A DNA stretch of 64,000 nucleotides from Marinospirillum minutulum DSM 6287 (GTDB taxonomy: Bacteria; Pseudomonadota; Gammaproteobacteria; Pseudomonadales; Halomonadaceae): the NCBI RefSeq assembly GCF_000422325.1, contig NZ_AULO01000009.1:124001-188000 (forward strand). Reading direction: 5' to 3'. Every line of letters begins with the position of its first letter. Within the stretch, counting starts at the first letter, position 1. Position numbers and translations under genes: made by a program. This document shows positions 56,968 to 64,000 of the stretch, one piece after another. The notes beneath the pieces are model-generated. The model saw only the letters and a list, made by a program, of their open reading frames with translations, was not told the origin of the DNA and searched no databases.

Positions 56968-57249
56968 TTATTCCTCAGTTGCTTCCATAGCATGAGTTTC
57001 AACTTCTATATCTAGCACATTGCAAGAACCTGGACGTAAAACAAGCACCCCATACTCTTCAACATTATGCTGATCATTTTCTTCGCTACCCACTTCAATA
57101 GATAGGCTACTGCCTTCTAAATAATCTGGGCTAATTAAGATGGTTGCAGGCAAGCCTTCATCCCAAATCACTTCAATTTCAGCTAAATCTGGTAGGTCTA
57201 TGCGCTTACCGTCAGGGGTAACGCCTTGTAAACGGGGTCTAAGGTTCAT
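56968..57249 (-). CDS. Hypothetical acidic protein, 93 residues
   Basis: No family was recognised. The frame starts with ATG at 57249 after GGAGCAAC and has a product predicted to be an all-beta, acidic soluble domain (RPRLQGVTPDGKRIDLPDLAEIEVIWD, then ILISPDYLEGSSLSIEV, YGVLVLRPGSCNVLDIEVETHAM). The single Cys lies in GSCNVLD. It follows damX on the minus strand with a 34-base gap, so it may belong to the damX unit. Confidence 0.68.
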   Translation of the reverse strand: MNLRPRLQGVTPDGKRIDLPDLAEIEVIWDEGLPATILISPDYLEGSSLSIEVGSEENDQHNVEEYGVLVLRPGSCNVLDIEVETHAMEATEE

Positions 57250-57283
57250 TTGTTGCTCCAGTAAAGGCTAACCTTTTAAAAAA

Positions 57284-58906
57284 TTAATGGCTACGAATAT
57301 CTTCTTGCACGCTTTGGTAGCTTCTAGCCCAAGGGCGCTGCTTCTGCAAACCTTTAGGTAGTTTTTGTATTCCTGCTAAGGCTTCATCACGGCTTGCATA
57401 GTCACCATAAACAACCACATACCAAGGTTGCCCTTTGTAGCGTCCTTCAAAATAAGAGAAGTCTGAGCGGTTAGTTACTTGTGCTTCAATAAAGCTTTTA
57501 ACACTGGCTTCATCTAGGCTACCCATCATTTGCAAGGTGTAATGGTTAGCTGGTTTAGCCATTAAGGTGGCTTCACGCCTAGCGCCTTTATCAACCCAGG
57601 TTGCAGCTTTGGGGGTTGCCACCTGTTTAGGTGTAACTTTTTTAGGTTCAGCAGGTTTTTTAGGTGCTTCTTTAACCTGCGGGGCTGTAGCTGCAATAGG
57701 CGTGTCATCGGGTAAATCAAGAGGGCTTTCTTCAACCTGGGTGACGAGTTCAGGCTGTTGCTGCTCTACTAGCGGTGTTTCTTCAGTGATTACTGGAGGT
57801 TCTTCAATTTCAACCAGAGGCTCAGTAACCCTTGGAGTCTCTGTTGAAGGCTCTGTAGGCAGGGTTTGTTCGGCTAAGGCAGGTGGCTGCCATGCCGCAT
57901 CATTTTGACGTATTTCTTGTGAACGACTAATTAAGCTAGTGTCTGGCACAGAGCTAGGCGTGAGTTGATCTTTATAAAGGTACCCAACCACAAGCAGTGC
58001 CACTAGGCTAGTCGCTAGAAGTAAAGGCCAAAAAGGTAGTTTGCTTTTTTGTGCTGCCTTAGCTTTTTTGGGCTTTGGCGTAGCTTTAGTTTTAGTTTTG
58101 GCATTTTTAGCAGGGGCTTTACTTGGCACAAGACCCGTTTGGCTAGCACCTGCTCTTAATTCTTCAACTAGAGCAGTATTTAATAGCCCAGGTAGCCCTT
58201 TAGCTGCTTGGTAAACCCTAGCAAACTGTTTGTCATCTAAGGGTAGCGTATCTATACCAACACTATTGCAGCGGTGCTCTAGGTAGTTTCTAGCTTCAGC
58301 CTCATTAAATGCTTCTAGTGGTAGATGGTGGCCTACCGATTCAAAACGAGCAAGATTCTCTTTTTGATGCAGCTTAGTGAAAAGTGCTTGCTTACCAAAC
58401 AAGGCTAGGTGGGGCCTAAGGTTATCGCTAGTGGTAGTGGCAAGATCAAGAAGCAGATTAATTGCATCTTGTTCTAGGTTTTCTGCGTTATCTATAACTA
58501 TTAAGCAGCTTCCACCCTCTTCACTTAATTGGCTGCTGAAATTACGAATTTCGGCAAGGTAGAAATCAAAGTCTGCCTTGGCAGGTATTTCTATATTTAA
58601 GTTTTGAGCAAGGGTTGGCAACAATTGTGCCGCAGATGCGGTTTTATTTGCATCGAGCAGGCTTACTACCACACCAGAATCGAGCTGTTGCAGCATACGA
58701 TTTTTTAGGTGAGTTTTACCGCTGCCTTGCTGACCAGTAACGGTCAACAGCAGGTTGCTATAACGACTAAGATGAAGCAGTAAATCTAGGTGTTTACCAT
58801 GTTGCTTCCCCGAATAAAAAACAGCAGCATCATTAACATGCTCTAATAAAAGTGCTTGTTCATTAAACGGTGTTGGACTATTTAGTGATGGTTCCCTGGG
58901 TTGCAT
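57284..58906 (-). CDS. damX: DamX-like cell-division protein with AAA ATPase and SPOR domains
   Basis: DamX proteins gather at the division septum by binding denuded glycan strands. The 540-residue product has an N-terminal AAA ATPase domain (Walker A GQQGSGKT at 58-65; Walker B-like CLIVIDNAE), a Lys/Ala-rich basic linker (about 268-290), one membrane helix (about 292-312), a Pro/Glu-rich periplasmic spacer (about 330-430) and a C-terminal SPOR domain (about 460-535; HYTLQMMGSLDEASVKSFIEA). The ATPase part is not present in E. coli DamX in recognisable form but is common in other gammaproteobacteria. The position after aroB is conserved. Confidence 0.9.
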   Translation of the reverse strand: MQPREPSLNSPTPFNEQALLLEHVNDAAVFYSGKQHGKHLDLLLHLSRYSNLLLTVTGQQGSGKTHLKNRMLQQLDSGVVVSLLDANKTASAAQLLPTLAQNLNIEIPAKADFDFYLAEIRNFSSQLSEEGGSCLIVIDNAENLEQDAINLLLDLATTTSDNLRPHLALFGKQALFTKLHQKENLARFESVGHHLPLEAFNEAEARNYLEHRCNSVGIDTLPLDDKQFARVYQAAKGLPGLLNTALVEELRAGASQTGLVPSKAPAKNAKTKTKATPKPKKAKAAQKSKLPFWPLLLATSLVALLVVGYLYKDQLTPSSVPDTSLISRSQEIRQNDAAWQPPALAEQTLPTEPSTETPRVTEPLVEIEEPPVITEETPLVEQQQPELVTQVEESPLDLPDDTPIAATAPQVKEAPKKPAEPKKVTPKQVATPKAATWVDKGARREATLMAKPANHYTLQMMGSLDEASVKSFIEAQVTNRSDFSYFEGRYKGQPWYVVVYGDYASRDEALAGIQKLPKGLQKQRPWARSYQSVQEDIRSH

Positions 58907-58988
58907 GCCAGCGACTCCGTGGACATTATGCGTTGGCTAAAGATTAGCATTTAATCATATCAGAAGGTTCAGTAGAACGCGTCACTGG

Positions 58989-60095
58989 TTAAAGCGAGTG
59001 CGTTTTTGTAAGTGCATCGGTTAGGCATTCTTCTAACAAGGGCAATTCATTGAATTCTACCAGTTCAGCCTGACCTAGTTGCCTTAAAAGAATGAGCCTT
59101 AATTGCCCATCTACATTCTTTTTATCCACAGCCATATGCTGTAAAAAACTAGCAAGGGTCATTTCTTTTGGGGGCTTTACGGGTAAGTTAGCAGCAAGCA
59201 AGATTTTTTCTACCCGCTTTACATCGGCTAAGGTTAACCAGCCTAGGCGGCGGGACAAATCTGCCGCTAACCACATACCGCAAGCCACAGCTTCGCCATG
59301 CAGCCACTGACCATAGCCCATTTCAGTTTCTATGGCATGACCAAAGGTATGACCTAGGTTTAACAGGGCACGCTTGCCACCTTCACGTTCATCCTCTGCA
59401 ACGATATCAGCTTTACATTGACAGGAACGGGCAATGGCTTCACTAACTAGTTGGCTGGCACCTGACATAAGGCCAGCAATGTTAGCTTCAAGCCACTCTA
59501 AAAATGCTAAATCGCCTAATAAACCATATTTAATAACTTCAGCCATTCCCGCAGCAAGTTCGCGGCTGGGCAGTGTTTTTAATACATCTGTATCGGCAAG
59601 CACTAGGCGGGGTTGCCAAAAAGCACCCAGCATATTTTTACCTAAAGGATGGTTTACACCGGTTTTACCACCAACTGATGAATCAACCTGAGATAAAAGT
59701 GTTGTAGGCATTTGAATGAAATTAACGCCACGCTGATAGCAGGCAGCTGCAAAACCAGTCATGTCGCCCACCACACCACCACCTAGGGCGAGTAGTGTTG
59801 CCTTGCGGTTAAAGCCTTCTTTAAGCAGTGTATCCCAAACCTTTTGTAGGTTTTCAAGGTTTTTATAAGCTTCACCATCAGGGAGAATGCAGGTTTTAAT
59901 TATTAAGTCTGGCTTAGCTTGGCTTAGGCTGGCTTTTAGTTTTTCTAGGTAAAGTGGTGCAACAGTTGTGTTGCTAACAATTAGTAGTTGTTTGCCGCTT
60001 AATTGAGGCAAAATTAAGTTTGGCTTCTCAAGGAGTTGCGGGCCAATATGAATGGAGTAACTGCGTTCTCCAAGGTCTAAGTTCAGGCTTTGCAT
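58989..60095 (-). CDS. aroB: 3-dehydroquinate synthase
   Basis: AroB makes 3-dehydroquinate from DAHP, the second step of the shikimate pathway. The 368-residue enzyme has the NAD-binding [46 protein letters not shown] region, the zinc ligands in [20 protein letters not shown] and [11 protein letters not shown]. It follows aroK by 24 bases. Confidence 0.97.
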   Translation of the reverse strand: MQSLNLDLGERSYSIHIGPQLLEKPNLILPQLSGKQLLIVSNTTVAPLYLEKLKASLSQAKPDLIIKTCILPDGEAYKNLENLQKVWDTLLKEGFNRKATLLALGGGVVGDMTGFAAACYQRGVNFIQMPTTLLSQVDSSVGGKTGVNHPLGKNMLGAFWQPRLVLADTDVLKTLPSRELAAGMAEVIKYGLLGDLAFLEWLEANIAGLMSGASQLVSEAIARSCQCKADIVAEDEREGGKRALLNLGHTFGHAIETEMGYGQWLHGEAVACGMWLAADLSRRLGWLTLADVKRVEKILLAANLPVKPPKEMTLASFLQHMAVDKKNVDGQLRLILLRQLGQAELVEFNELPLLEECLTDALTKTHSL

Positions 60096-60119
60096 GAGTA
60101 TTCCAGTAAATTTTTATAA

Positions 60120-60659
60120 TTACATGTACTGCATTAACTGTTGTTTAATAGCTTGCATTACTTGGCGTGGTGGACGTTGGTCAGTATCAACAATTAAGTG
60201 AGCTGTAGCTAAGTAAAGTGGGTCACGTATTTCTTTAAGTTCTTCAAGTCGTGCACGTGGGTTTTCTGTTTGTAGCAGTGGCCGACTACGGTCTTTACTT
60301 GTGCGTAAAAGCTGCTGTTCAACCGTGGTACGTAAAAAAATAACCACACCTCGCTCTTTCAAAAATTGGCGGTTTTCTTCTTTTAAGACACTGCCACCAC
60401 CAGTTGAAAGAACGATGCCTTGTTCTTGAGTTAACTCATCAATTACTTGGGTTTCACGCAAACGAAAACCTTCTTCGCCTTCTAAATCAAAAATCCAAGG
60501 GATGCTAGCACCACAACGCTCTTCTATCACCCTGTCTGAATCATAAAAAGGACGTTTTAAAGCACTGGCTAACAAGCGGCCGAGCGTGCTTTTACCAGCG
60601 CCCATAGAGCCGATTAAAAAAATATTGGTAAGCGAGTTACACTTGGGTTCATCCTGCAT
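60120..60659 (-). CDS. aroK: Shikimate kinase
   Basis: AroK phosphorylates shikimate at the 3 position. The 179-residue P-loop kinase has GSMGAGKS at 17-24, [32 protein letters not shown] (shikimate-binding Asp and Arg) and STGGGSV, and the lid RSRPLL. It overlaps the pilQ stop by one base (TAATG). pilQ-aroK-aroB-damX is a conserved gammaproteobacterial order. Confidence 0.96.
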   Translation of the reverse strand: MQDEPKCNSLTNIFLIGSMGAGKSTLGRLLASALKRPFYDSDRVIEERCGASIPWIFDLEGEEGFRLRETQVIDELTQEQGIVLSTGGGSVLKEENRQFLKERGVVIFLRTTVEQQLLRTSKDRSRPLLQTENPRARLEELKEIRDPLYLATAHLIVDTDQRPPRQVMQAIKQQLMQYM

Positions 60660-62446
60660 TAGTTTCTAACCAGAGCATCATTAAGCATTCTTGGAGTAAT
60701 AAAAACCAGTAATTCTACTTTTTCTTGGTTGCTATAGGAACTACGAAACAGCCAGCCAATTAAAGGAATGTCGCCTAGAAAGGGAACTTTTGTTTCACCT
60801 TCTAGTTTTTGTGAGGTGAATATACCACCTATTACAATAGTTTCACCGTTATTTACCAATACTTGGGTTTCTACTGCATTAGTATTGATGGTTGGGCCTG
60901 CTGTAGCCGTTTCTTCGCCCCTACTATCATTATTGACCTGTAGGTTTAGAAAAATACGCCCATCACCTACAATTTGAGGGGTTACTTCCAAGCGTAGTTC
61001 TGCTTGGCGGAAATCCGTTGTACGCTCTCCATCACTATCAACAGAGGTGTAGGGAATTTCTTCACCTGATCGAATAACGGCTTTATTGCGGTTAGAGGTA
61101 ATAACCTTAGGCTGGGAAATAATTTCGCTACGGTTTTCGGTTTCTAAGGCTGCTAATTCTAAATCGAGCAATAGTTTGCTAGATACAAAACCAAAGTTAG
61201 CCCCTGTGGCTGGGTTGAAGTCTATACTAGTACCCCGGTCAGCTTGTAAAAAATTCTCGTTTTCTAAGCCACCACGCGTGGTTGATCTTTCCGTATTAAA
61301 TTGACCTAAGCCAGCTTTAGGGCTGCTACGCACACCCCAGCTAACACCTAGTTCTTCACCTACGCCAGTACGAGCAACCACAATTCTGGCTTCAATCATT
61401 ACCTGATCTACAGGTACATCCAGCGTTTTAATAATTTCTTTAATGCGGTTAACCTGTTCAGCTGTGTCCCGTACATAAAGCGTGTTAGTCCGATTATCTA
61501 CCAATAGGTGACCGCGGTCTGATAAAAAGCGCCGTGTGGTCTGAGGACTAGCTTCTTCTTGGTTAAAGTTGGGAAGAGGCAGGCTACCCAGCAAGCCAGC
61601 ACCAATACCGCTAGGGGGTGCTGCTTCTACCTGATCACCAAGAATAAATGTTTGTAAGGCTGTGGCATCGGCATAACGAATTTTAATAAAAGCATCTTCA
61701 AGCGGGCTGACCTTAATGGCTGACTGCCTTGCTTTATGTTGTTGCTCTTCTAAATCTATCAGGTCTTGTGCAGGCGCTACAAGCAAGATGCTGTCTTGCT
61801 GGCGACTTGCTAAACCTTGGGATATAAGCACTATATCCAAAGCTTGGTCTGAAGGGATGTCTTCAAGTTGTAGGGTAATATTGCCAGTAACATTTTCACC
61901 TGCTACTAGGTTTAAACCTAAAAATGCAGCTAATTCAGCCAGTAATTCACGCACGGGGATATCGTGGTAACTTAGAGATACTAGATCACCAGTATAACGA
62001 AATGCGGAGTTACCGGGCGCTCGCGTTGCTGCTGCTTGGCTAAGACTAGTAGCAGCAATTTCTATTTGTAACTGGTTATCACGTGTGTTTAGCAGGTAAC
62101 TAAATTCGCCTTTTATATTAATAAGAAGTTCAGCTCTTGCGCCTGTTTGAAAAAGTTCTAGTTGATCTACTTGGGTAGCAAAATCATTGGTGTCATAGAG
62201 ATTAACTAAATCATAATTAATTTCTGTGGCAGGAAACTTCAGTCTTAATCCTTTATTAAATTGTTCTGCTTCAGGTAAGGAGGGCTGGGCAGAAAAATTT
62301 AATAAAATTCTAGCGTTACCCTGATGGGTGCGCTGAAAATCAATGCCAGTAATCTGAGCCTTATTAGCTAAAGCTGTAAAAGGGAACAAAAGTCCAAGCA
62401 ATAAAAAAACAAGTAGCCAGGCTTTGGGGTGAAAGTTAACAGTCAT
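60659..62446 (-). CDS. pilQ: Type IV pilus secretin PilQ
   Basis: PilQ forms the outer-membrane pore through which type IV pili extend and retract. The 595-residue precursor has a signal peptide (about 1-27), one AMIN domain (about 30-130), an STN/secretin N0 region (about 150-215), the N1 domain and the C-terminal secretin domain (about 340-590) with [24 protein letters not shown] and [14 protein letters not shown]. Many PilQ proteins exceed 700 residues and carry two AMIN domains; this one seems to have a single AMIN copy. It lies after pilP with a 9-base gap. Confidence 0.95.
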   Translation of the reverse strand: MTVNFHPKAWLLVFLLLGLLFPFTALANKAQITGIDFQRTHQGNARILLNFSAQPSLPEAEQFNKGLRLKFPATEINYDLVNLYDTNDFATQVDQLELFQTGARAELLINIKGEFSYLLNTRDNQLQIEIAATSLSQAAATRAPGNSAFRYTGDLVSLSYHDIPVRELLAELAAFLGLNLVAGENVTGNITLQLEDIPSDQALDIVLISQGLASRQQDSILLVAPAQDLIDLEEQQHKARQSAIKVSPLEDAFIKIRYADATALQTFILGDQVEAAPPSGIGAGLLGSLPLPNFNQEEASPQTTRRFLSDRGHLLVDNRTNTLYVRDTAEQVNRIKEIIKTLDVPVDQVMIEARIVVARTGVGEELGVSWGVRSSPKAGLGQFNTERSTTRGGLENENFLQADRGTSIDFNPATGANFGFVSSKLLLDLELAALETENRSEIISQPKVITSNRNKAVIRSGEEIPYTSVDSDGERTTDFRQAELRLEVTPQIVGDGRIFLNLQVNNDSRGEETATAGPTINTNAVETQVLVNNGETIVIGGIFTSQKLEGETKVPFLGDIPLIGWLFRSSYSNQEKVELLVFITPRMLNDALVRN

Positions 62447-62455
62447 ATAAAAAAC

Positions 62456-62950
62456 CTACTTGGATATAAATATTGTTTGTTCACGTTCATGCCACTCTGA
62501 GCCAGAAGGAATAAGCTCTCTTAGTGTTATGCTGTTTTTATCTAGATGAATAATGGTGCCGTGATCCTTGCCCATGCGATCGCCTTTTGTAACAGACACT
62601 AGTTGGTTGTCTGGGGTAATTATTAGGGCTTTTATTTGTTCGCCTCGTTTCATGGTGCCACGTAAAGAAAGTTGGCTTAAATCCCAGGCTTCTAGTCTGT
62701 CCAATGGTCTGTTTAAGTCAGGGGCAGACAGACCACTGTTTCTAACTGCACTTTTTGTTGGTAAAAAAGGGTCCCTTTCTTGCTGCTGATACTGGGCTTT
62801 TACTGTTTCTGGAAAATTAGGTAAGGGTTCAATTTGTCCTTGAGGCCTAGTACGTAGCTCGTTTAGCTGTTCTTCAATACTGGTGGTTGGGGTTGAATCA
62901 CCACAGGCAGCCAATAGAAGAATTAAAGGTAAAAGCAATAAACCATGCAT
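62456..62950 (-). CDS. pilP: Type IV pilus assembly lipoprotein PilP
   Basis: PilP is an inner-membrane lipoprotein that links the PilNO platform to PilQ. The 164-residue precursor has a lipobox LLAAC with Cys16, a flexible Pro/Gln-rich stretch, and the conserved beta-domain (YQQQERDPFLP, LRGTMKRGEQIKALIITPDNQLVSVTKGDRMGKDHG). Its ATG overlaps the pilO stop by one base. Confidence 0.94.
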   Translation of the reverse strand: MHGLLLLPLILLLAACGDSTPTTSIEEQLNELRTRPQGQIEPLPNFPETVKAQYQQQERDPFLPTKSAVRNSGLSAPDLNRPLDRLEAWDLSQLSLRGTMKRGEQIKALIITPDNQLVSVTKGDRMGKDHGTIIHLDKNSITLRELIPSGSEWHEREQTIFISK

Positions 62951-63657
62951 TAATCTCTTCTCCCTTCATTAGCCTTTTTTCCTTGCTGGTCGTAACGGTA
63001 GGTTTGAGCATCTACAACTAGGTTTAAACTGCTTGAACCTGGTTTTACAGGTTTAAGAGTAAAGTTGTGCAGGGTAATAATTCGGTCAAGGTTACTCATG
63101 CCTGCCATAAAATTAGCAAGGCGATGAAAGTCGCCACGTACCACTAGCTCAAAGGGTAGCTGGCTATAAAAATTATTATCTTCAGCATCTTTTAGGTTAA
63201 GTTCCAGTATTTCTAAGCGCTGTGTGCCTGCAAGCTGCTGAATATCATCAAGCAGGCGAGGAATTTCATTGCCAGTTGGCAGAAAAGCTAATAGGCCTGA
63301 AAAAGTCTCTTCCATAATACGCATTTGCTGCTGATAGGCAGGTAGGTTTGCGGCTTGAAACGAGCGTAGGCGGTAATCTTCTAATAGCTGCGTTTGTTCT
63401 TGGCGGGCAAGGTTAAGCTCTTCTTTATAATTGCTAAGCAGTAACCAGTGGCTTGCAAAAACAACCCCAGCAACAATGCATATTAAGGAGAATATTTTAA
63501 CTGAATCTGGCCACTGACCTGCATTGGCTAGGTCTAGGTCATCACGCTCTAGCTTTTTTATGGCTCTAAGTTGGCCTTTAAGCCAATGCTTAAGGTTAAT
63601 TTTAGCCTGATTAAACCAAGCGATGCTTTCTACAGAGTTTGCTAGCCACTTTTTCAT
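62950..63657 (-). CDS. pilO: Type IV pilus inner-membrane protein PilO
   Basis: PilO pairs with PilN to form the alignment platform of the pilus machine. The 235-residue protein has a long cytoplasmic N-terminus (about 1-52), one membrane helix (about 54-72), a coiled coil (about 75-120, TQLLEDYRLRSFQAANLPAYQQQMRIM) and a ferredoxin-like periplasmic domain (LPTGNEIPRLLDDIQQLAG, LPFELVVRGDFHRLANFM). It overlaps pilN by four bases. Confidence 0.94.
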   Translation of the reverse strand: MKKWLANSVESIAWFNQAKINLKHWLKGQLRAIKKLERDDLDLANAGQWPDSVKIFSLICIVAGVVFASHWLLLSNYKEELNLARQEQTQLLEDYRLRSFQAANLPAYQQQMRIMEETFSGLLAFLPTGNEIPRLLDDIQQLAGTQRLEILELNLKDAEDNNFYSQLPFELVVRGDFHRLANFMAGMSNLDRIITLHNFTLKPVKPGSSSLNLVVDAQTYRYDQQGKKANEGRRD

Positions 63658-64000
63658 TGTTTTGAATCCCTTAAGGGTAGCAAAAGATCAAAATGAGTTA
63701 AGTTAGACTTATCATCAGTGGTTAGGCTGCGTAAAACAGGTTCATTAAAGCGAGGCTGTTTTTTTAGGTTACGCATCCAAGCGGCAACAGCTTGTGATGG
63801 GTTGGCATGGCCTTCTATTAAAATTTGGTTGTTGTTACGCTTTATTTCAATCAAATAAATGCCGCTATTAATACTGCTCGCCAGTTGATCCATTATTTCA
63901 ACCGTTACGCTGCGGTTATCTTGTAGCTTTTGAATAACCTCTATGCGTTTAAGTAGTTGCTGGCGCTTTTCACGTAGGTTAGCCACTTCTTTAATTTCTT
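63654..64000 (-). CDS. pilN: Type IV pilus inner-membrane protein PilN, C-terminal part (runs off window)
   Basis: This is the C-terminal 114 codons of PilN. The frame stays open to the right edge (EIKEVANLREKRQQLL), so the start, cytoplasmic PilM-binding tail and membrane helix lie outside. What is seen is the coiled coil and the ferredoxin-like periplasmic domain: RIEVIQKLQDNRSVTVEIMDQLASSI, IYLIEIKRNNNQILIEGHANPSQAVAAWMRNL. A GTG at 63986 can open a shorter frame, but it lies in mid-domain. Confidence 0.92.
   Translation of the reverse strand, partial: EIKEVANLREKRQQLLKRIEVIQKLQDNRSVTVEIMDQLASSINSGIYLIEIKRNNNQILIEGHANPSQAVAAWMRNLKKQPRFNEPVLRSLTTDDKSNLTHFDLLLPLRDSKQ

Overview
The window is a stretch of chromosome from a Gram-negative gammaproteobacterium, probably of Oceanospirillales/Pseudomonadales affinity. 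This rests on gene order (nnr-tsaE-amiB-mutL-miaA-hfq-hflX-hflK-hflC-hisZ-purA, rpsB through rnhB, and pilNOPQ-aroK-aroB-damX), a full lipid A and BamA set, and an endonuclease-type MutL. G+C looks to be in the forties by eye; it was not computed. No rRNA, tRNA or CRISPR array was seen.

Layout. 1-2894: the start of the oxaloacetate decarboxylase sodium pump (oadG, oadA running off the left edge), then convergent dusC and queG. 2966-9400: a C4-dicarboxylate TRAP transporter (dctP, dctQM) with its two-component regulators dctB-dctD. Upstream of dctP there is a good sigma-54 promoter and a pair of 18-bp palindromes that look like DctD enhancer sites. 9492-10513: a mazEF-type toxin-antitoxin pair with a palindromic operator, and the 3' remnant of an unrecognised gene. 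10503-21329: a tightly packed envelope operon of alpha-2-macroglobulin (yfhM), pbpC and three genes of the DUF2157/DUF4401/GDYXXLXY group. 21395-22871: a decayed IS66-family element with good ends, gutted transposase genes and one intact small passenger gene. It abuts the 3' remnant of a WYL-domain regulator.

23175-37754: the conserved nnr-to-purA block (metabolite repair, tRNA modification, cell-wall amidase, mismatch repair, Hfq, HflX, the HflKC complex, HisZ, PurA), followed by cmoM, a 76-residue orphan and a PAP2 phosphatase. 37780-52221, minus strand: the translation and envelope cluster rpsB-tsf-pyrH-frr-uppS-cdsA-dxr-rseP-bamA-skp-lpxD-fabZ-lpxA-lpxB-rnhB, with hairpins between rpsB/tsf and tsf/pyrH. 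52522-56872, plus strand: map, glnD, an ArsC/YffB-like protein and an acidic orphan. 56968-64000, minus strand: a second small acidic orphan, damX, aroB, aroK and pilQPON.

In E. coli, queG and nnr are divergent neighbours. Here they are about 20 kb apart, so 2952-23174 looks like accessory DNA inserted into, or accumulated at, a conserved locus. That segment holds most of the unusual content: the regulated TRAP locus, the toxin-antitoxin pair, the large envelope operon, the decayed IS and two gene remnants. The most attractive candidate for an undescribed system is the five-gene alpha-2-macroglobulin/PbpC/membrane-protein operon.
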